Positions 15,786 to 26,231 of a stretch of DNA of 64,000 nt are shown piece by piece. Position numbers and translations under genes: made by a program. Position 1 is the stretch's first letter. Every line of letters starts with the position of its first letter. The DNA comes from Rhodocytophaga aerolata. Lineage in GTDB: Bacteria > Bacteroidota > Bacteroidia > Cytophagales > 172606-1. The stretch spans positions 397,351 to 461,350 of the forward strand of contig NZ_JAUKPO010000003.1 in assembly GCF_030503435.1 (NCBI RefSeq), in the 5' to 3' direction. A model generated the notes under the pieces. It worked only from the letters and a program-made list of their open reading frames with translations, was not told the origin of the DNA and made no database searches.

Positions 15786-17489
15786 ATGAATAAGCGTTGG
15801 ATTGTAAAACAAAAGCCTTCAGAAGAACAAATAGCCCATCTAATCGCAGAGATAAATGTGAGTGAGCCAGTGGCTTCCATGTTATTACAGCGGGGCGTTC
15901 ACTCCTTTGAAGAGGCAAAAAACTATTTCAGGCCTTCATTAGAGTTGCTGCATGATCCGTTTCTGATGAAAGATATGGATAAAGCGGTGAACCGCTTGGT
16001 AGAAGCTATTTACAATCACGAAAAAATAGTTGTCTATGGAGATTATGACGTAGATGGCACTACATCGGTAGCTTTGTTTTATGGATTTTTACGCACTTTT
16101 TATAGCAACCTGTTATTTTATATTCCTGACAGATACAAAGAAGGCTATGGCATATCTCAAGCAGGCATAGAGTGGGCAAATGAGCAAGGCGCCACCCTGA
16201 TGGTAAGCTTAGATTGTGGAATAAAATCCAAAGAACTAATTCAGTATGCCAAAGAGAAAGGAATAGATTTTATCATCTGTGACCACCACCGCCCGGATAA
16301 TAATTTACCTGATGCGCTGGCAGTATTAGACCCAAAGCGCAGCGATTGTGAATATCCTTACAAAGAACTCTCAGGTTGCGGTGTCGGATTCAAGTTACTG
16401 CAAGGTTTCTGCATTCAGAATAGCATTCCTTTTGAAAAATTGTACCCTTTTATGGATTTGCTGGCTGTAAGTATAGCTGCAGATATTGTTCCGATTACTG
16501 GCGAAAACCGGATAATGGCTTATTTTGGCTTACAATTATTAAATACACATCCACGGCCAGGTTTACAGGCTCTTATACAAATAGCCGGGTTTGAAAAGAA
16601 ATTAAGCATCAGCAATGTAGTGTTCGGCCTTGGTCCAAGAATAAATGCTGCTGGTAGAATAGCCCATGCGCATGCGGCGGTGCATTTGTTGCTGGCACAT
16701 TCTAAAGAAGAAGCAGAACAACATGCCAAAGAAATAAATTTAAACAACCGCGACAGACAAGGTTTTGATACGAATATTACCAGAGAAGCGTTGAATATGA
16801 TAGAGATGGATGAATTGATGCGAGAGGCAAAAACTACAGTGTTGTATAAAAATGACTGGCATAAAGGCGTAATTGGTATAGTGGCCTCCCGTTGTATTGA
16901 AAAGTATCATAGACCAACTATTATACTCACTGAATCGCATAGCAAAGCAGCCGGTTCTGCCCGTTCGGTACCCGGCTTTGATGTATATGATGCTATCGAA
17001 GAATGCAAAGATTTGCTGGAGCAATTTGGTGGCCATATGTATGCTGCCGGATTAACCCTAAAATTAGAGAATGTACAGGCTTTCCGGCAAAAATTTGAAG
17101 AAGTGGTTGCCCGTAAAATTACGGAAGACCAACTCATTCCATTAATAGAAGTTGACCTGGAATTAAAACTGAAACAGATCAATTTTAAATTTTATAATGT
17201 CATTAAGCAAATGGAGCCTTTTGGCCCGGAAAATATGCAGCCCATTTTTGTTTCCGAGCAAGTATGTGCCAGGGACAATGTAAAGGTGCTAAAAGACCAA
17301 CATCTGAAGTTATATGTATATCAGGAAGACTCCCAGGTATTTGAGGCAATCGGGTTTGGAATGGCGGCTTTTTACGGTAAGATAAAGCCTTTTCATCCAT
17401 TCAGGTTGTGTTATCAGATTGTTGAGAATAATTTCAGGGATAATAGAAGTTTGCAGTTACTGATAAAAGATATTAAGTTTTACGAATAG
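15786..17489 (+). CDS. recJ: Single-stranded-DNA-specific exonuclease RecJ
   Basis: A 567-aa 5'-3' exonuclease of the DHH superfamily used in recombination and repair. The DHH domain shows VVYGDYDVDGTTS near residues 79-91 and CDHHRPDN with the namesake DHH near 166-168, both metal-binding. The GLGPRINAAGRI motif follows near 280, and a DHHA1 domain with GSARSVPGFD and QFGGHMYAAG lies in the C-terminal half. All expected metal-binding motifs are present. A TAAATTTG box matching the Bacteroidota -7 element lies at 15763-15770, 16 nt before the ATG, but without a clear -33 partner. Confidence 0.95.
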   Translation: MNKRWIVKQKPSEEQIAHLIAEINVSEPVASMLLQRGVHSFEEAKNYFRPSLELLHDPFLMKDMDKAVNRLVEAIYNHEKIVVYGDYDVDGTTSVALFYGFLRTFYSNLLFYIPDRYKEGYGISQAGIEWANEQGATLMVSLDCGIKSKELIQYAKEKGIDFIICDHHRPDNNLPDALAVLDPKRSDCEYPYKELSGCGVGFKLLQGFCIQNSIPFEKLYPFMDLLAVSIAADIVPITGENRIMAYFGLQLLNTHPRPGLQALIQIAGFEKKLSISNVVFGLGPRINAAGRIAHAHAAVHLLLAHSKEEAEQHAKEINLNNRDRQGFDTNITREALNMIEMDELMREAKTTVLYKNDWHKGVIGIVASRCIEKYHRPTIILTESHSKAAGSARSVPGFDVYDAIEECKDLLEQFGGHMYAAGLTLKLENVQAFRQKFEEVVARKITEDQLIPLIEVDLELKLKQINFKFYNVIKQMEPFGPENMQPIFVSEQVCARDNVKVLKDQHLKLYVYQEDSQVFEAIGFGMAAFYGKIKPFHPFRLCYQIVENNFRDNRSLQLLIKDIKFYE

Positions 17490-17547
17490 TATCTTTTATA
17501 ACTGTAGCAGTAAATGTTTATCCATTCGAATAAAAATTCATTTTCAT

Positions 17548-17580
17548 AAGACCTAGCCGCCTGATAAGCTGTTAGGTCTT
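17548..17580 (+). terminator. Hairpin downstream of recJ
   Basis: An 8-bp inverted repeat, AAGACCTA (17548-17555) and TAGGTCTT (17573-17580), with some further pairing near the loop, lies 58 nt after the recJ stop. It lacks a strong T-run on the + strand, so terminator function is only moderately likely. Confidence 0.4.
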
Positions 17581-17635
17581 GTGCATATATAGTACATTCG
17601 CATACAGAATAGAATTACTAGCCCATAAAATTCCA

Positions 17636-18367
17636 ATGCTGTTAAGGTCAGAGAATTTATTAAAAAAATATGGCAGCCGGATCGTCGCCAATAATGTATC
17701 AGTACAGGTAGAGCAGGGTGAAATTGTAGGCTTGCTGGGACCAAATGGTGCCGGTAAAACCACTACCTTTTATATGATCGTGGGCCTGATAAAACCTAAT
17801 GCAGGTGATATTTTTCTCGACGATGAAAATATTACAAAGCTTCCTATGTATAAACGTGCCCGGAAGGGACTTGGCTATTTGGCACAGGAAGCCTCTGTCT
17901 TTAGAAAACTTACTGTTGAAGAGAACATACTCTCTGTGCTGGAAATGACGAACAAACCCAAGCAATTTCAAAAAGAAAAAACAGAAATGTTATTGGAGGA
18001 ATTCCGTTTAACGCATGTTCGGAAAAACTTGGGTATGGTGTTGTCGGGCGGTGAACGAAGGCGCACAGAAATAGCCAGAGCCTTAGCAGTAGATCCTAAA
18101 TTTGTACTGTTAGATGAGCCTTTTGCCGGTGTAGACCCAATTGCTGTAGAAGAAATTCAGGGAATTGTAGCTAAATTAAAAGATAAAAACATTGGTATTT
18201 TAATTACCGACCATAATGTAGACGAAACCCTCTCTATTACGGATAGGGCGTACTTACTATATGAAGGCAAGACACTTATCTCAGGCTCACCAGAAGATCT
18301 GGCTTCTAATGAAGAAGTACGCCGTGTATATTTGGGTAAGCATTTTGAGTTAAAAAGAAAAATATAA
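17636..18367 (+). CDS. lptB: LPS export ABC transporter ATPase LptB
   Basis: A 243-aa ATPase that powers extraction of lipopolysaccharide from the inner membrane with LptF/G. Walker [11 protein letters not shown]-loop [10 protein letters not shown], signature [15 protein letters not shown], Walker [14 protein letters not shown] and H-loop ITDHNV are all present and have the LptB-specific wording. The frame is open upstream to a TTG at 17579, but the ATG at 17636 gives the family's usual start ([11 protein letters not shown]). The gene stands alone; lptA and lptC are not adjacent. Confidence 0.93.
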   Translation: MLLRSENLLKKYGSRIVANNVSVQVEQGEIVGLLGPNGAGKTTTFYMIVGLIKPNAGDIFLDDENITKLPMYKRARKGLGYLAQEASVFRKLTVEENILSVLEMTNKPKQFQKEKTEMLLEEFRLTHVRKNLGMVLSGGERRRTEIARALAVDPKFVLLDEPFAGVDPIAVEEIQGIVAKLKDKNIGILITDHNVDETLSITDRAYLLYEGKTLISGSPEDLASNEEVRRVYLGKHFELKRKI

Positions 18368-18447
18368 ATATTGATTGATGACTAATAAATAATAAGTAAA
18401 ATACGTATAGTCATTACTCAATATTCAATTGTTAGTATAACCGCCTA

Positions 18448-19977
18448 ATGGAGATTTTGAATTCCGTGTTGACATGGCTCATGAAGAAGCGCATGTCGCA
18501 GATAGAATTTTTTATAGAAAGCCCTCACCAAGTGCAAACCGACCAGTTTAATAAACTCATTGGAACAGCACAACATACTGAGTGGGGCAGGAAATATGAA
18601 TATAGTTCAATATATACGCACGCAACTTTTGCCGAACGGGTTCCTATATCTGCCTATGAAGATTTGTTTCCCTATATAGATCGATTAATGAAGGGTGAAC
18701 AAAATTTGTTGTGGCCCTCTGAAATAAAATGGTTCGCCAAATCATCTGGTACAACAAACGCCCGAAGCAAGTTTATTCCAGTTTCCTCCGAAGCTTTGGA
18801 AGATTGCCATTTCAAAGGGGGCAAAGACCTGATGTCTATTTTTGTAAACAACAACCCAGATACGAAGGTATTTATGGGAAAAGGATTGTCTATTGGTGGA
18901 AGCTATCAGCCGGGTTCAGGAAAACAAGATTATTATTGTGGAGACGTATCGGCTGTGGTTATGAAGAACTTACCAATCTGGGCTCAGTTTATTCGTACCC
19001 CAAGTCTGGATATAGCATTGATGGATAAGTGGGAGGAAAAAATAGAACGGATGGCTAGAGCAACGATGGAGGAAAATGTAACCAGTATTTTAGGTGTACC
19101 TACCTGGACTATTGTACTTATCCAACGCATACTTGAGATTACAGGCAAAACTACTATCCTTGACGTATGGCCGAATCTGGAAGTGTTTGCTCATGGGGCT
19201 GTGGCCTTTACCCCTTACCGGGAGCTGTTTACCAAAACCCTTATCCCTTCTTCTTCCATGCAATACATGGAAATATATAATGCATCAGAAGGATTCTTCG
19301 GTATACAAGATGAGAAAGGGATAGGCGATATGCTGCTGATGCTAGACTATGGGGTATTCTACGAATTTGTGCCCATGGAAGAATTAGATAAGGAGTTTCC
19401 TAAAGCCTTAACCTTAGACCAGGTAGAGTTAAACAAGAACTATGCTTTAATTATTTCTACCAATGCGGGTTTGTGGCGGTACAAAATTGGCGATACTATT
19501 AAATTCACTTCTCTTTCTCCCTATCGTATACGAATTACAGGACGTACTAAGCATTTTATTAATGCTTTTGGCGAAGAAGTTGTTATCGAAAATGCTGAAA
19601 CTGCTATAACGAAAGCCTGTGAAGCAACGGGCGCTATCATCCGGAATTTTACTGCTGCACCCATTTATATGGAAGCGGCTGGCAAAGGAGGGCACGAATG
19701 GGCGGTAGAGTTTATTACACCTCCTGCTAATCTTAGGCATTTCAAAGAGATATTAGACCGTACATTACGTGAAATAAACTCAGATTATGATGCGAAGCGG
19801 TACAAAGATTTAGCTTTGCAAATGCCAGTGGTGCATGCCCTACCGGAGGGAACCTTTCATAATTGGTTGAAAAAACACAATAAACTTGGTGGCCAGCATA
19901 AAGTACCCCGTCTTTCTAATTCCCGCGACTTATTAGAAGATATTCTGAGCAGTATTTCTTTGGAGAATCATCTCTAG
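18448..19977 (+). CDS. GH3-family acyl-adenylate ligase-like protein
   Basis: A 509-aa protein of the GH3 auxin-responsive promoter family, known in plants for conjugating jasmonate or auxin to amino acids and widespread in Bacteroidota with unknown substrate. The adenylation motif 1 is visible (FAKSSGTTNARSKFIP near residues 95-110), as is the YNASEGFFG motif near 278 and the GLWRYKIGDTI hinge region near 345. These fit an ATP-dependent acyl-activating enzyme. It begins 80 nt after lptB. Substrate is not inferable from the sequence. Confidence 0.88.
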   Translation: MEILNSVLTWLMKKRMSQIEFFIESPHQVQTDQFNKLIGTAQHTEWGRKYEYSSIYTHATFAERVPISAYEDLFPYIDRLMKGEQNLLWPSEIKWFAKSSGTTNARSKFIPVSSEALEDCHFKGGKDLMSIFVNNNPDTKVFMGKGLSIGGSYQPGSGKQDYYCGDVSAVVMKNLPIWAQFIRTPSLDIALMDKWEEKIERMARATMEENVTSILGVPTWTIVLIQRILEITGKTTILDVWPNLEVFAHGAVAFTPYRELFTKTLIPSSSMQYMEIYNASEGFFGIQDEKGIGDMLLMLDYGVFYEFVPMEELDKEFPKALTLDQVELNKNYALIISTNAGLWRYKIGDTIKFTSLSPYRIRITGRTKHFINAFGEEVVIENAETAITKACEATGAIIRNFTAAPIYMEAAGKGGHEWAVEFITPPANLRHFKEILDRTLREINSDYDAKRYKDLALQMPVVHALPEGTFHNWLKKHNKLGGQHKVPRLSNSRDLLEDILSSISLENHL

Positions 19978-20028
19978 ACTTTTGAATCTGGCATTCATTT
20001 TTTTCTTGACATATTATTCCGATATTCA

Positions 20029-20043
20029 ACGGTAATATACCGT
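20029..20043. promoter_or_regulatory. Palindrome upstream of permease gene
   Basis: ACGGTA-ATA-TACCGT is a perfect 6+6 palindrome 24 nt before the permease ATG. Its position and symmetry suit a dimeric repressor operator, but a second copy was not found nearby. Confidence 0.3.
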
Positions 20044-20067
20044 ACTTAGGGAGTAGTAAGGACATTT

Positions 20068-21540
20068 ATGGAAAGACCAGAAACAGTTATTCAAAAGGCA
20101 AGTGAAGAAAAGCATAAGAGCGGACTAATAAAGACGATAGGTTTATTTACTGCAGTAACAGTAGTACTAAGCTCAATGATCGGCTCAGGAGTATTTAAAA
20201 AGGTGGCTCCTATGTCCGAAAATCTTATGTCACCGGAATTAGTGCTGCTGTGCTGGTTACTGGCTGGATTTATTTCTCTATTAGGGTCATTAACGAATGC
20301 CGAAATTGCCGGTTTAATTGCTGAACCTGGCGGGCAATATGTCTATTTTAGAAGAATGTATGGAAAAGCCTTTGCCTTCTTTTATGGCTGGTCCTGCTTT
20401 GCTGTCATACAATCGGCTTCCCAAGCTTCTATTGCGTACGTATTTGCACAATCCCTTAATTCATTAGCCCCTTTGCCTCGGTTAAGTCCTGAACTAGAAG
20501 AAATAAGTTTGTTTGGATTTTTGTACCCGCTTCGGAATTTAGGCGTCAAATTATTAACCGTCTCCTTACTGGCCTTATTAGCATCTGTGAATTATAGAGG
20601 GGTCAAATATGGAAGTTCCGTTAGCCGGGTCTTTACTACGGCTATTGTGCTGTGTATTGTAGTAATTATTATTCTGGGATTATCCATAAGTGGAGGCAGT
20701 GTCAACAACATCTATACAGATGCATCCACGTATTTAACATCAGAGGTTAATACCTCCAGATTAGGACTAATAGGAGCTATTTTTACCTCTATGGTAAGTG
20801 CTTTCTGGGCGTACGATGGCTGGAACAACTTAAGTTTCCTGGGTGGAGAAGTTAAGAATCCTAAACGTACAATTCCCTTAGCCTTAATAATTGGCGTAAG
20901 TACCGTAACATGTATCTATCTGCTTATTAATTTCACCTATCTGTTTGTAATGCCTATAGATGAAATGATCGCTGTTTTTAATACGCCTAATACCATTGCA
21001 GCCATTGAAGTGGTGAGAAAGTTTTTAGGTCCGGTAGGAGCATTTAGTATTTCGTTACTTATTCTGTTAGCTACCTTCGGTTGCGTAAACAGTAGTATAT
21101 TATCTACCTCCAGAGTGTATTTTGCTATGGCTAGAGATGGACTGTTTTTCAGGAAAGCAGCTACGGTACATCCTATTTATAGTACGCCTTCTGTTGCTTT
21201 GGTAATGCAATTTGTATGGTCATCGGTACTTGTATTTTCGGGCAGTTTCGACCAGCTAACAGATATGTTAATTTTTGCCGCTTTTATCTTCTATGGAGCC
21301 GGAGCCTTTGGTGTGTTTGTGTTACGTAAGAAAATGCCTGATGCGCCCAGGCCGTACAGAGCTTTAGGCTATCCGGTATTACCAGCGATTTTTGTGCTTT
21401 TTTGCATCCTGCTTGTAGCCATTTCGCTGATTGAACGTCCTCAGGAAAGTTTTACTGGATTATTTCTTATTTTCAGTGGTTTGCCGTTTTATTTTATTTG
21501 GAAGAAAAATAAAGCAAATGTGCTTGATTCCAGTGAATAA
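20068..21540 (+). CDS. APC-family amino acid permease
   Basis: A 490-aa integral membrane transporter of the amino acid/polyamine/organocation superfamily. The first helix carries the family motif MIGSGVF near residue 39, used for substrate backbone binding. About 12 hydrophobic helices follow, including FWAYDGWNNLSFLGGEVKNP near 250, the APC signature in TM6-TM7. The C-terminus (MPDAPRPYRALGYPVLP) is typical of LAT-type members. Substrate is probably a neutral or cationic amino acid. It converges with infB and shares a bidirectional terminator. Confidence 0.92.
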   Translation: MERPETVIQKASEEKHKSGLIKTIGLFTAVTVVLSSMIGSGVFKKVAPMSENLMSPELVLLCWLLAGFISLLGSLTNAEIAGLIAEPGGQYVYFRRMYGKAFAFFYGWSCFAVIQSASQASIAYVFAQSLNSLAPLPRLSPELEEISLFGFLYPLRNLGVKLLTVSLLALLASVNYRGVKYGSSVSRVFTTAIVLCIVVIIILGLSISGGSVNNIYTDASTYLTSEVNTSRLGLIGAIFTSMVSAFWAYDGWNNLSFLGGEVKNPKRTIPLALIIGVSTVTCIYLLINFTYLFVMPIDEMIAVFNTPNTIAAIEVVRKFLGPVGAFSISLLILLATFGCVNSSILSTSRVYFAMARDGLFFRKAATVHPIYSTPSVALVMQFVWSSVLVFSGSFDQLTDMLIFAAFIFYGAGAFGVFVLRKKMPDAPRPYRALGYPVLPAIFVLFCILLVAISLIERPQESFTGLFLIFSGLPFYFIWKKNKANVLDSSE

Positions 21541-21578
21541 TGGCTAGAGTAAAGTAGGATTCTAATCGTAAAGGTATG

Positions 21579-21620
21579 AAATGAAAAAGCCACTCAATGT
21601 GTTGAGTGGCTTTTTCATTT
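21579..21620. terminator. Bidirectional terminator between permease and infB
   Basis: A perfect 19-bp stem (21579-21597 with 21602-21620) around a TGTG loop, flanked by A-rich and T-rich ends on both sides. It lies between two convergent genes and can serve both. Confidence 0.85.
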
Positions 21621-21630
21621 AAGAGTGTTT

Positions 21631-24600
21631 TTACAACGTACGTTTAGTTTCTTTTTGTTCAAATGCTTCTATGTTGTCACCAACTTGTATATCGTTAAAG
21701 TTTTTGACACTCATCCCACATTCATACCCATATTTAACTTCACTTACATCGTCTTTGAAGCGTTTTAAGGCGTCTATTTCTCCGGTATGTACTACAATAC
21801 CATCGCGTACCACCCGGATTTTAGAATTCCGTTTGATAACGCCTTCGGTTACATAACATCCGGCTACAGTGCCAACCTTAGTAATCTTAAACACATCCCT
21901 TACTTCTACATTTCCGGTTATTATTTCTTCTACTTTTGGTGCTAACATGCCTTCCATGGCATCTTTTACATCGTTAATAGCATCATAAATAATAGAGTAC
22001 AACCGTACTTCAATTTCCTCTTGTTCAGCCAATCGGCGGGCATTTACCGAAGGACGTACCTGGAAGCCTACAATTACAGCATCAGATGCAGAGGCAAGCA
22101 ATACATCGGATTCAGAAATCTGGCCAACACCTTTGTGTATAATCCTTACCTGAACTTCGTTGGTAGATAAGTTTAATAATGAATCGGAAAGAGCTTCTAC
22201 AGATCCATCTACGTCACCTTTCACAATCACATTCAATTCTTTGAAGCTTCCAATAGCCAGACGTCTGCCAATTTCATCCAACGTGATATGTTTCTTTGTA
22301 CGGATGCTTTGTTCACGTTGAATTTGCTCTCGTTTGTTGGCAATTTCCCGGGCTTCTCTTTCTGTTTCCAGCACATTAAACTTATCGCCGGCTTGTGGAG
22401 CACCACTTAAACCAAGCACCTGTACTGGCGTGGAAGGGTTAGCTGTTTTTAAACGTTTGCCCCGGTGATCGGTCATGGCTTTTACACGGCCATAGTGAGC
22501 ACCAGCAAGCAAAATATCTCCTATTCGTAAAGTGCCGCTTTGTACAAGCACAGTAGTTACATACCCGCGTCCTTTATCCAGAGAAGCTTCAATTACTGTA
22601 CCTACTGCTTTCTTGTTTGCATTTGCTTTTAAATCAAGTAACTCTGCCTCCAGAAGCACTTTTTCTAATAATTCAGGAACTCCTTTACCAGTTTTAGCAG
22701 ATATTTCTTCGCTTTGATATTTACCACCCCAGTCTTCTACTAAAATGTTTTCTTTTGCTAATTCCTCTTTAATTTTTTCAGGGTTAGCATTCGGTTTGTC
22801 TACTTTATTAATGGCAATTACAATGGGCACACCTGCTACCTGCGCATGGTTAATGGCTTCTTTGGTTTGAGGCATTACATTATCGTCGGCAGCTACTACA
22901 ATAATTACGATATCTGTTACTTTTGCTCCCCTTGCACGCATAGCTGTAAATGCTTCGTGACCAGGTGTATCTAAGAAAGCAATTCGTTTACCGGTATCAG
23001 TAGTAACGTCATAGGCGCCAATGTGCTGTGTGATACCACCCGATTCGCCTGCGGCAACTTTAGAACGACGTATGTAATCAAGTAAAGAAGTTTTACCATG
23101 ATCTACGTGGCCCATAATAGTCACAATAGGTGCTCTTGGTTCCAGATCTTCTTCTTTATCTTCTTCCTCTGTCAATATATCTGTTTCTTCTTCTGTGGAA
23201 GCAAACTCTACATCATAGCCAAATTCATCGGAAATTACAGTAATAGCTTCTGCATCCAGACGCTGGTTTATGGATACGAACATACCTAAGTTCATACACA
23301 CAGAAATAACTTCGTTCACTGATACGCCCATTAAGGAAGCCAGATCATTAGCCGAAATAAATTCAGTTACCTTCAGTACTTTAGATTCTTCCTGTTCCTG
23401 CAACAAACGCTCTTCGCGGGCAGCCGCAACAGCGGACCTTTTTTGCCCCCGGTATTTGGCCCGGTTTGACTGATTGGATGTGTTTTTATTGCCACTTAAT
23501 TTGGCTAACGTAGCTTTTATCTGATCTTGTATTTGCTTATCGGATACTTCTTCTTTCTCAAGTGGCTTGCCTATTGGCCGATTATTTTGTCCGGGCCGAT
23601 TCTGACCGGGTCTGTTTCCAAAGCCAGGTCTGTTCTGATTCGGTCTGTTATCTCCTGTACCCGTAGTGCTTTTGCCTGCAAAAGAAGATCGGTCATTGTT
23701 GGCATATGGCGGACGCTGGCCAGGCGTACTTTGCTCACCCGGCTTTTGGCCAATTGGTGGTCTTCTGTCCCCAGTAGCATTCTGATCTGCCGGTTGATCT
23801 CCTCCTATACGAACACGTTTCCGTTTCCGCTTATTTTTCTTTTTATCGTCAGCCGAAGCATTGGATGTAGGAGTAGTAGTAGGTTTCTTCTTGTTTTTGT
23901 CCCGTTCAGTCGGAAGTTCTATCTTTCCTAATACTGTTAAGCCTTTTAACTGATCAGCTTTCGCTGTTACTAGCTCCCATGCCTGTTCTTCTTTTTGAAT
24001 CGGAATTTGTGGAACTACTTTTGGTTTTTCTTCAACCACCGGTGTAGGAATATTTTTTGCTTTTGAAATTCGCTCTTGGGTTTCTTTAGCTGGTTCTACT
24101 GGTGCTGTTTCTGTAGTAGAGGTAACAGGTTGAGGAGCTTTTATTTCCTCTTTTTCAACTGTTGGGGTTTCCTTAACAGGAGGAGTAACCACTGCCACTG
24201 GCGCAGGTTTTTCTTCCTGTACAGGCTTTTGTTCTTGAGCTACCGGTTCAGCAACTTTCTCTTCTTTTTTAGGGACCTCTACCGGCGCTGATTGTGTTTT
24301 TACCTCAACAACCGGTGCTTTTTCTACCGGTTTAACTGGTTCTTGCAGGGGTGCTTCTTTGGACTGAGTAGGTGTTGCTGCTGGCGGCGTTACACTGGTA
24401 GTAACTGCCGGACGCACAACATTTCCCCTATTGTCTAAATCTATTTTACCCAGCACTTTAAAGCCAGGTAACTTTGCCCTTTCAGCATCCTCTTTCTTAG
24501 CATTTATGGTGGTGCTAGTATCTGCAACTACAGCCGATTCTTTTGATTCCTTCTCTATAACTGGAGCTGGTTTTACAAATAAATCGTCTTCTTTTTTCTC

Positions 24601-24858
24601 TTTTTCAGGCTGCGAGTTGTTAATTACAACATTATCTGTGTGTTTTTTACCAATATTTAATCCTGAAGCTTCTCTTTTTTCCAATGCTGACGACTTAAAC
24701 TCTTTAGCCAGCATTTCAAATTGCCCTTGACTTATTTTAGAATTCGGATTATTTTCAACTACAAAACCCTTGGCAGCAAGATGCTCTGCGATCGTGGATA
24801 TGCCCACGTTCAGCTGTCTTGCCACCTGGCTAAGCCTCATCATTTTTTCTTCTGCCAT
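21631..24858 (-). CDS. infB: Translation initiation factor IF-2
   Basis: A 1075-aa GTPase that brings initiator tRNA to the 30S subunit. A short N-terminal helix-turn domain ([12 protein letters not shown]) is followed by a long disordered Pro/Lys/Glu/Val-rich region (residues about 60-330) and a glycine/asparagine/arginine-rich tract (330-440). The second IF2_N domain lies near 490-540. The G domain starts near residue 575 with [11 protein letters not shown], then [14 protein letters not shown] and SAKTGKG. Domains II-IV follow, ending in [10 protein letters not shown]. Last gene of the rimP-nusA-infB order. The N-terminal extension is long even for this factor. Confidence 0.97.
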   Translation of the reverse strand: MAEEKMMRLSQVARQLNVGISTIAEHLAAKGFVVENNPNSKISQGQFEMLAKEFKSSALEKREASGLNIGKKHTDNVVINNSQPEKEKKEDDLFVKPAPVIEKESKESAVVADTSTTINAKKEDAERAKLPGFKVLGKIDLDNRGNVVRPAVTTSVTPPAATPTQSKEAPLQEPVKPVEKAPVVEVKTQSAPVEVPKKEEKVAEPVAQEQKPVQEEKPAPVAVVTPPVKETPTVEKEEIKAPQPVTSTTETAPVEPAKETQERISKAKNIPTPVVEEKPKVVPQIPIQKEEQAWELVTAKADQLKGLTVLGKIELPTERDKNKKKPTTTPTSNASADDKKKNKRKRKRVRIGGDQPADQNATGDRRPPIGQKPGEQSTPGQRPPYANNDRSSFAGKSTTGTGDNRPNQNRPGFGNRPGQNRPGQNNRPIGKPLEKEEVSDKQIQDQIKATLAKLSGNKNTSNQSNRAKYRGQKRSAVAAAREERLLQEQEESKVLKVTEFISANDLASLMGVSVNEVISVCMNLGMFVSINQRLDAEAITVISDEFGYDVEFASTEEETDILTEEEDKEEDLEPRAPIVTIMGHVDHGKTSLLDYIRRSKVAAGESGGITQHIGAYDVTTDTGKRIAFLDTPGHEAFTAMRARGAKVTDIVIIVVAADDNVMPQTKEAINHAQVAGVPIVIAINKVDKPNANPEKIKEELAKENILVEDWGGKYQSEEISAKTGKGVPELLEKVLLEAELLDLKANANKKAVGTVIEASLDKGRGYVTTVLVQSGTLRIGDILLAGAHYGRVKAMTDHRGKRLKTANPSTPVQVLGLSGAPQAGDKFNVLETEREAREIANKREQIQREQSIRTKKHITLDEIGRRLAIGSFKELNVIVKGDVDGSVEALSDSLLNLSTNEVQVRIIHKGVGQISESDVLLASASDAVIVGFQVRPSVNARRLAEQEEIEVRLYSIIYDAINDVKDAMEGMLAPKVEEIITGNVEVRDVFKITKVGTVAGCYVTEGVIKRNSKIRVVRDGIVVHTGEIDALKRFKDDVSEVKYGYECGMSVKNFNDIQVGDNIEAFEQKETKRTL

Positions 24859-24984
24859 ATTGTTCTGTTCAGCGTATATAGTTATTGTTATCAGGTGTAG
24901 TGTTTTATTTTTACTTTTATTGCCAATTAAGTTATTATGTTACAGATCAATCACACTTTTTGTTCACCTAATAACGCATAACTT

Positions 24985-26229
24985 CTATTGCTCAAATTCT
25001 TGTTTTAGAATCTGTAAAACTTCTTCTATTGTTTCTTCTTCTAATTCTGTACGGCGCAGTAGTTCTTCTTTAGATACGGCTAGTACACTTTTGGCCGTAT
25101 CCAAACCTACACGGCGTAATTCTTCTATTACCCACTCTTCTATTTCGTCATCAAATTCTGACAGGTCTATATCTTCGTCTTCAAACTCCTCTGATTCACG
25201 GAATACGTCTATTTCCATGCCTACCAGCCTGCCTGCCAGCTTAATATTTTGTCCTCCTTTACCGATGGCTAAAGACACCTGGTCGGGTTTCAGGTACACC
25301 GATACCCGCTTGTCTTCTTCATCTACTTTAATGCTACTGATTTTTGCAGGACTTAACGCTCTGCTGATATAAAGGTCCAGGTTGTCTGTATAGTTAATTA
25401 CATCTATATTTTCATTTTCTAACTCACGGACAATGCTGTGAATTCTGGAACCTTTCATCCCTACGCAAGCACCTACCGGATCTATACGGTCGTCATACGA
25501 TTCTACGGCTACTTTTGCTCTTTCGCCGGGCTCTCTCACCACTTTTTTTATAATGATCAGGCCGTCGTATACTTCTGGTACTTCATTTTCAAAAAGTCTC
25601 TCAAGAAAAGCTGGTGAAGTACGGGACAAAATAATGCGAGGCGTACCATTCACCATTTCTACCCGGTGAACAATCGCCTTTACTGAATCGCCTTTACGGA
25701 ACCTGTCTTTTGGAATTTGCTCGGATTTGGGCAATATTAATTCGTTATTTTCCTGATCAATGAGCAGTATTTCTTTTCCTAAGATCTGGTATACTTCTGC
25801 AACAATGATTTCGCCAACAAGTTCCTTATATTTCTGAAAAAGCAAATCTTTTTCTAAATCTTTTACTTTTTGAATCAATGTCTGACGGGCTGTTTGTACT
25901 ACCCGGCGGCCGAAGTCTTCCAGCACAATTGGTTCAGCTACTTCTTCGCCTTCTTCAAAGTCAGCCTCTATTTTTTGGGCTTCGGATAAAGGTATTTTGT
26001 CTACATCCCAGATATCTTCTGAATCGTCGGAAACTATTTCCCGGAACCGGATAATTTCAAGGTCGCCGTTGTCTACATTGATAATTACATCAAAGTTTTC
26101 GTCGGTTCCGTATTTTTTTCTGATCATGGTTCTGAATACATCTTCTAGAATCCTGATCATAGTTGGTCTGTCAATGTTTTTGAGTCTTGCAAATTCGGCA
26201 AATGACTCAATCAGCTCTCTGCTATTCAT
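24985..26229 (-). CDS. nusA: Transcription termination/antitermination factor NusA
   Basis: A 414-aa RNA polymerase-binding factor controlling pausing, termination and antitermination. The N-terminal polymerase-binding domain (1-125) is followed by an S1 domain (about 130-200), then KH domains with GMKGSRIHSIVRELENE and IGKGGQNIKLAGRLVG. A short acidic C-terminus (EEFEDEDIDLSEFDDE) and a helix-hairpin segment rich in Glu end the protein. It starts 2 nt after rimP and is followed by infB 126 nt later, the conserved order. Confidence 0.96.
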   Translation of the reverse strand: MNSRELIESFAEFARLKNIDRPTMIRILEDVFRTMIRKKYGTDENFDVIINVDNGDLEIIRFREIVSDDSEDIWDVDKIPLSEAQKIEADFEEGEEVAEPIVLEDFGRRVVQTARQTLIQKVKDLEKDLLFQKYKELVGEIIVAEVYQILGKEILLIDQENNELILPKSEQIPKDRFRKGDSVKAIVHRVEMVNGTPRIILSRTSPAFLERLFENEVPEVYDGLIIIKKVVREPGERAKVAVESYDDRIDPVGACVGMKGSRIHSIVRELENENIDVINYTDNLDLYISRALSPAKISSIKVDEEDKRVSVYLKPDQVSLAIGKGGQNIKLAGRLVGMEIDVFRESEEFEDEDIDLSEFDDEIEEWVIEELRRVGLDTAKSVLAVSKEELLRRTELEEETIEEVLQILKQEFEQ

Positions 26230-26231
26230 CC

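Noticed and set aside
12670..18448. Shared 15-mer AGTATAACCGCCTAA at 12670-12684 and 18434-18448
   Set aside because: A pair of identical 15-mers is expected by chance in a window of this size, so it is not evidence for an attachment site.
22532..25372. Several + strand frames opposite infB and nusA
   Set aside because: Low-complexity Ser/Phe/Leu composition caused by the biased codons of infB and nusA; no start context or homology.
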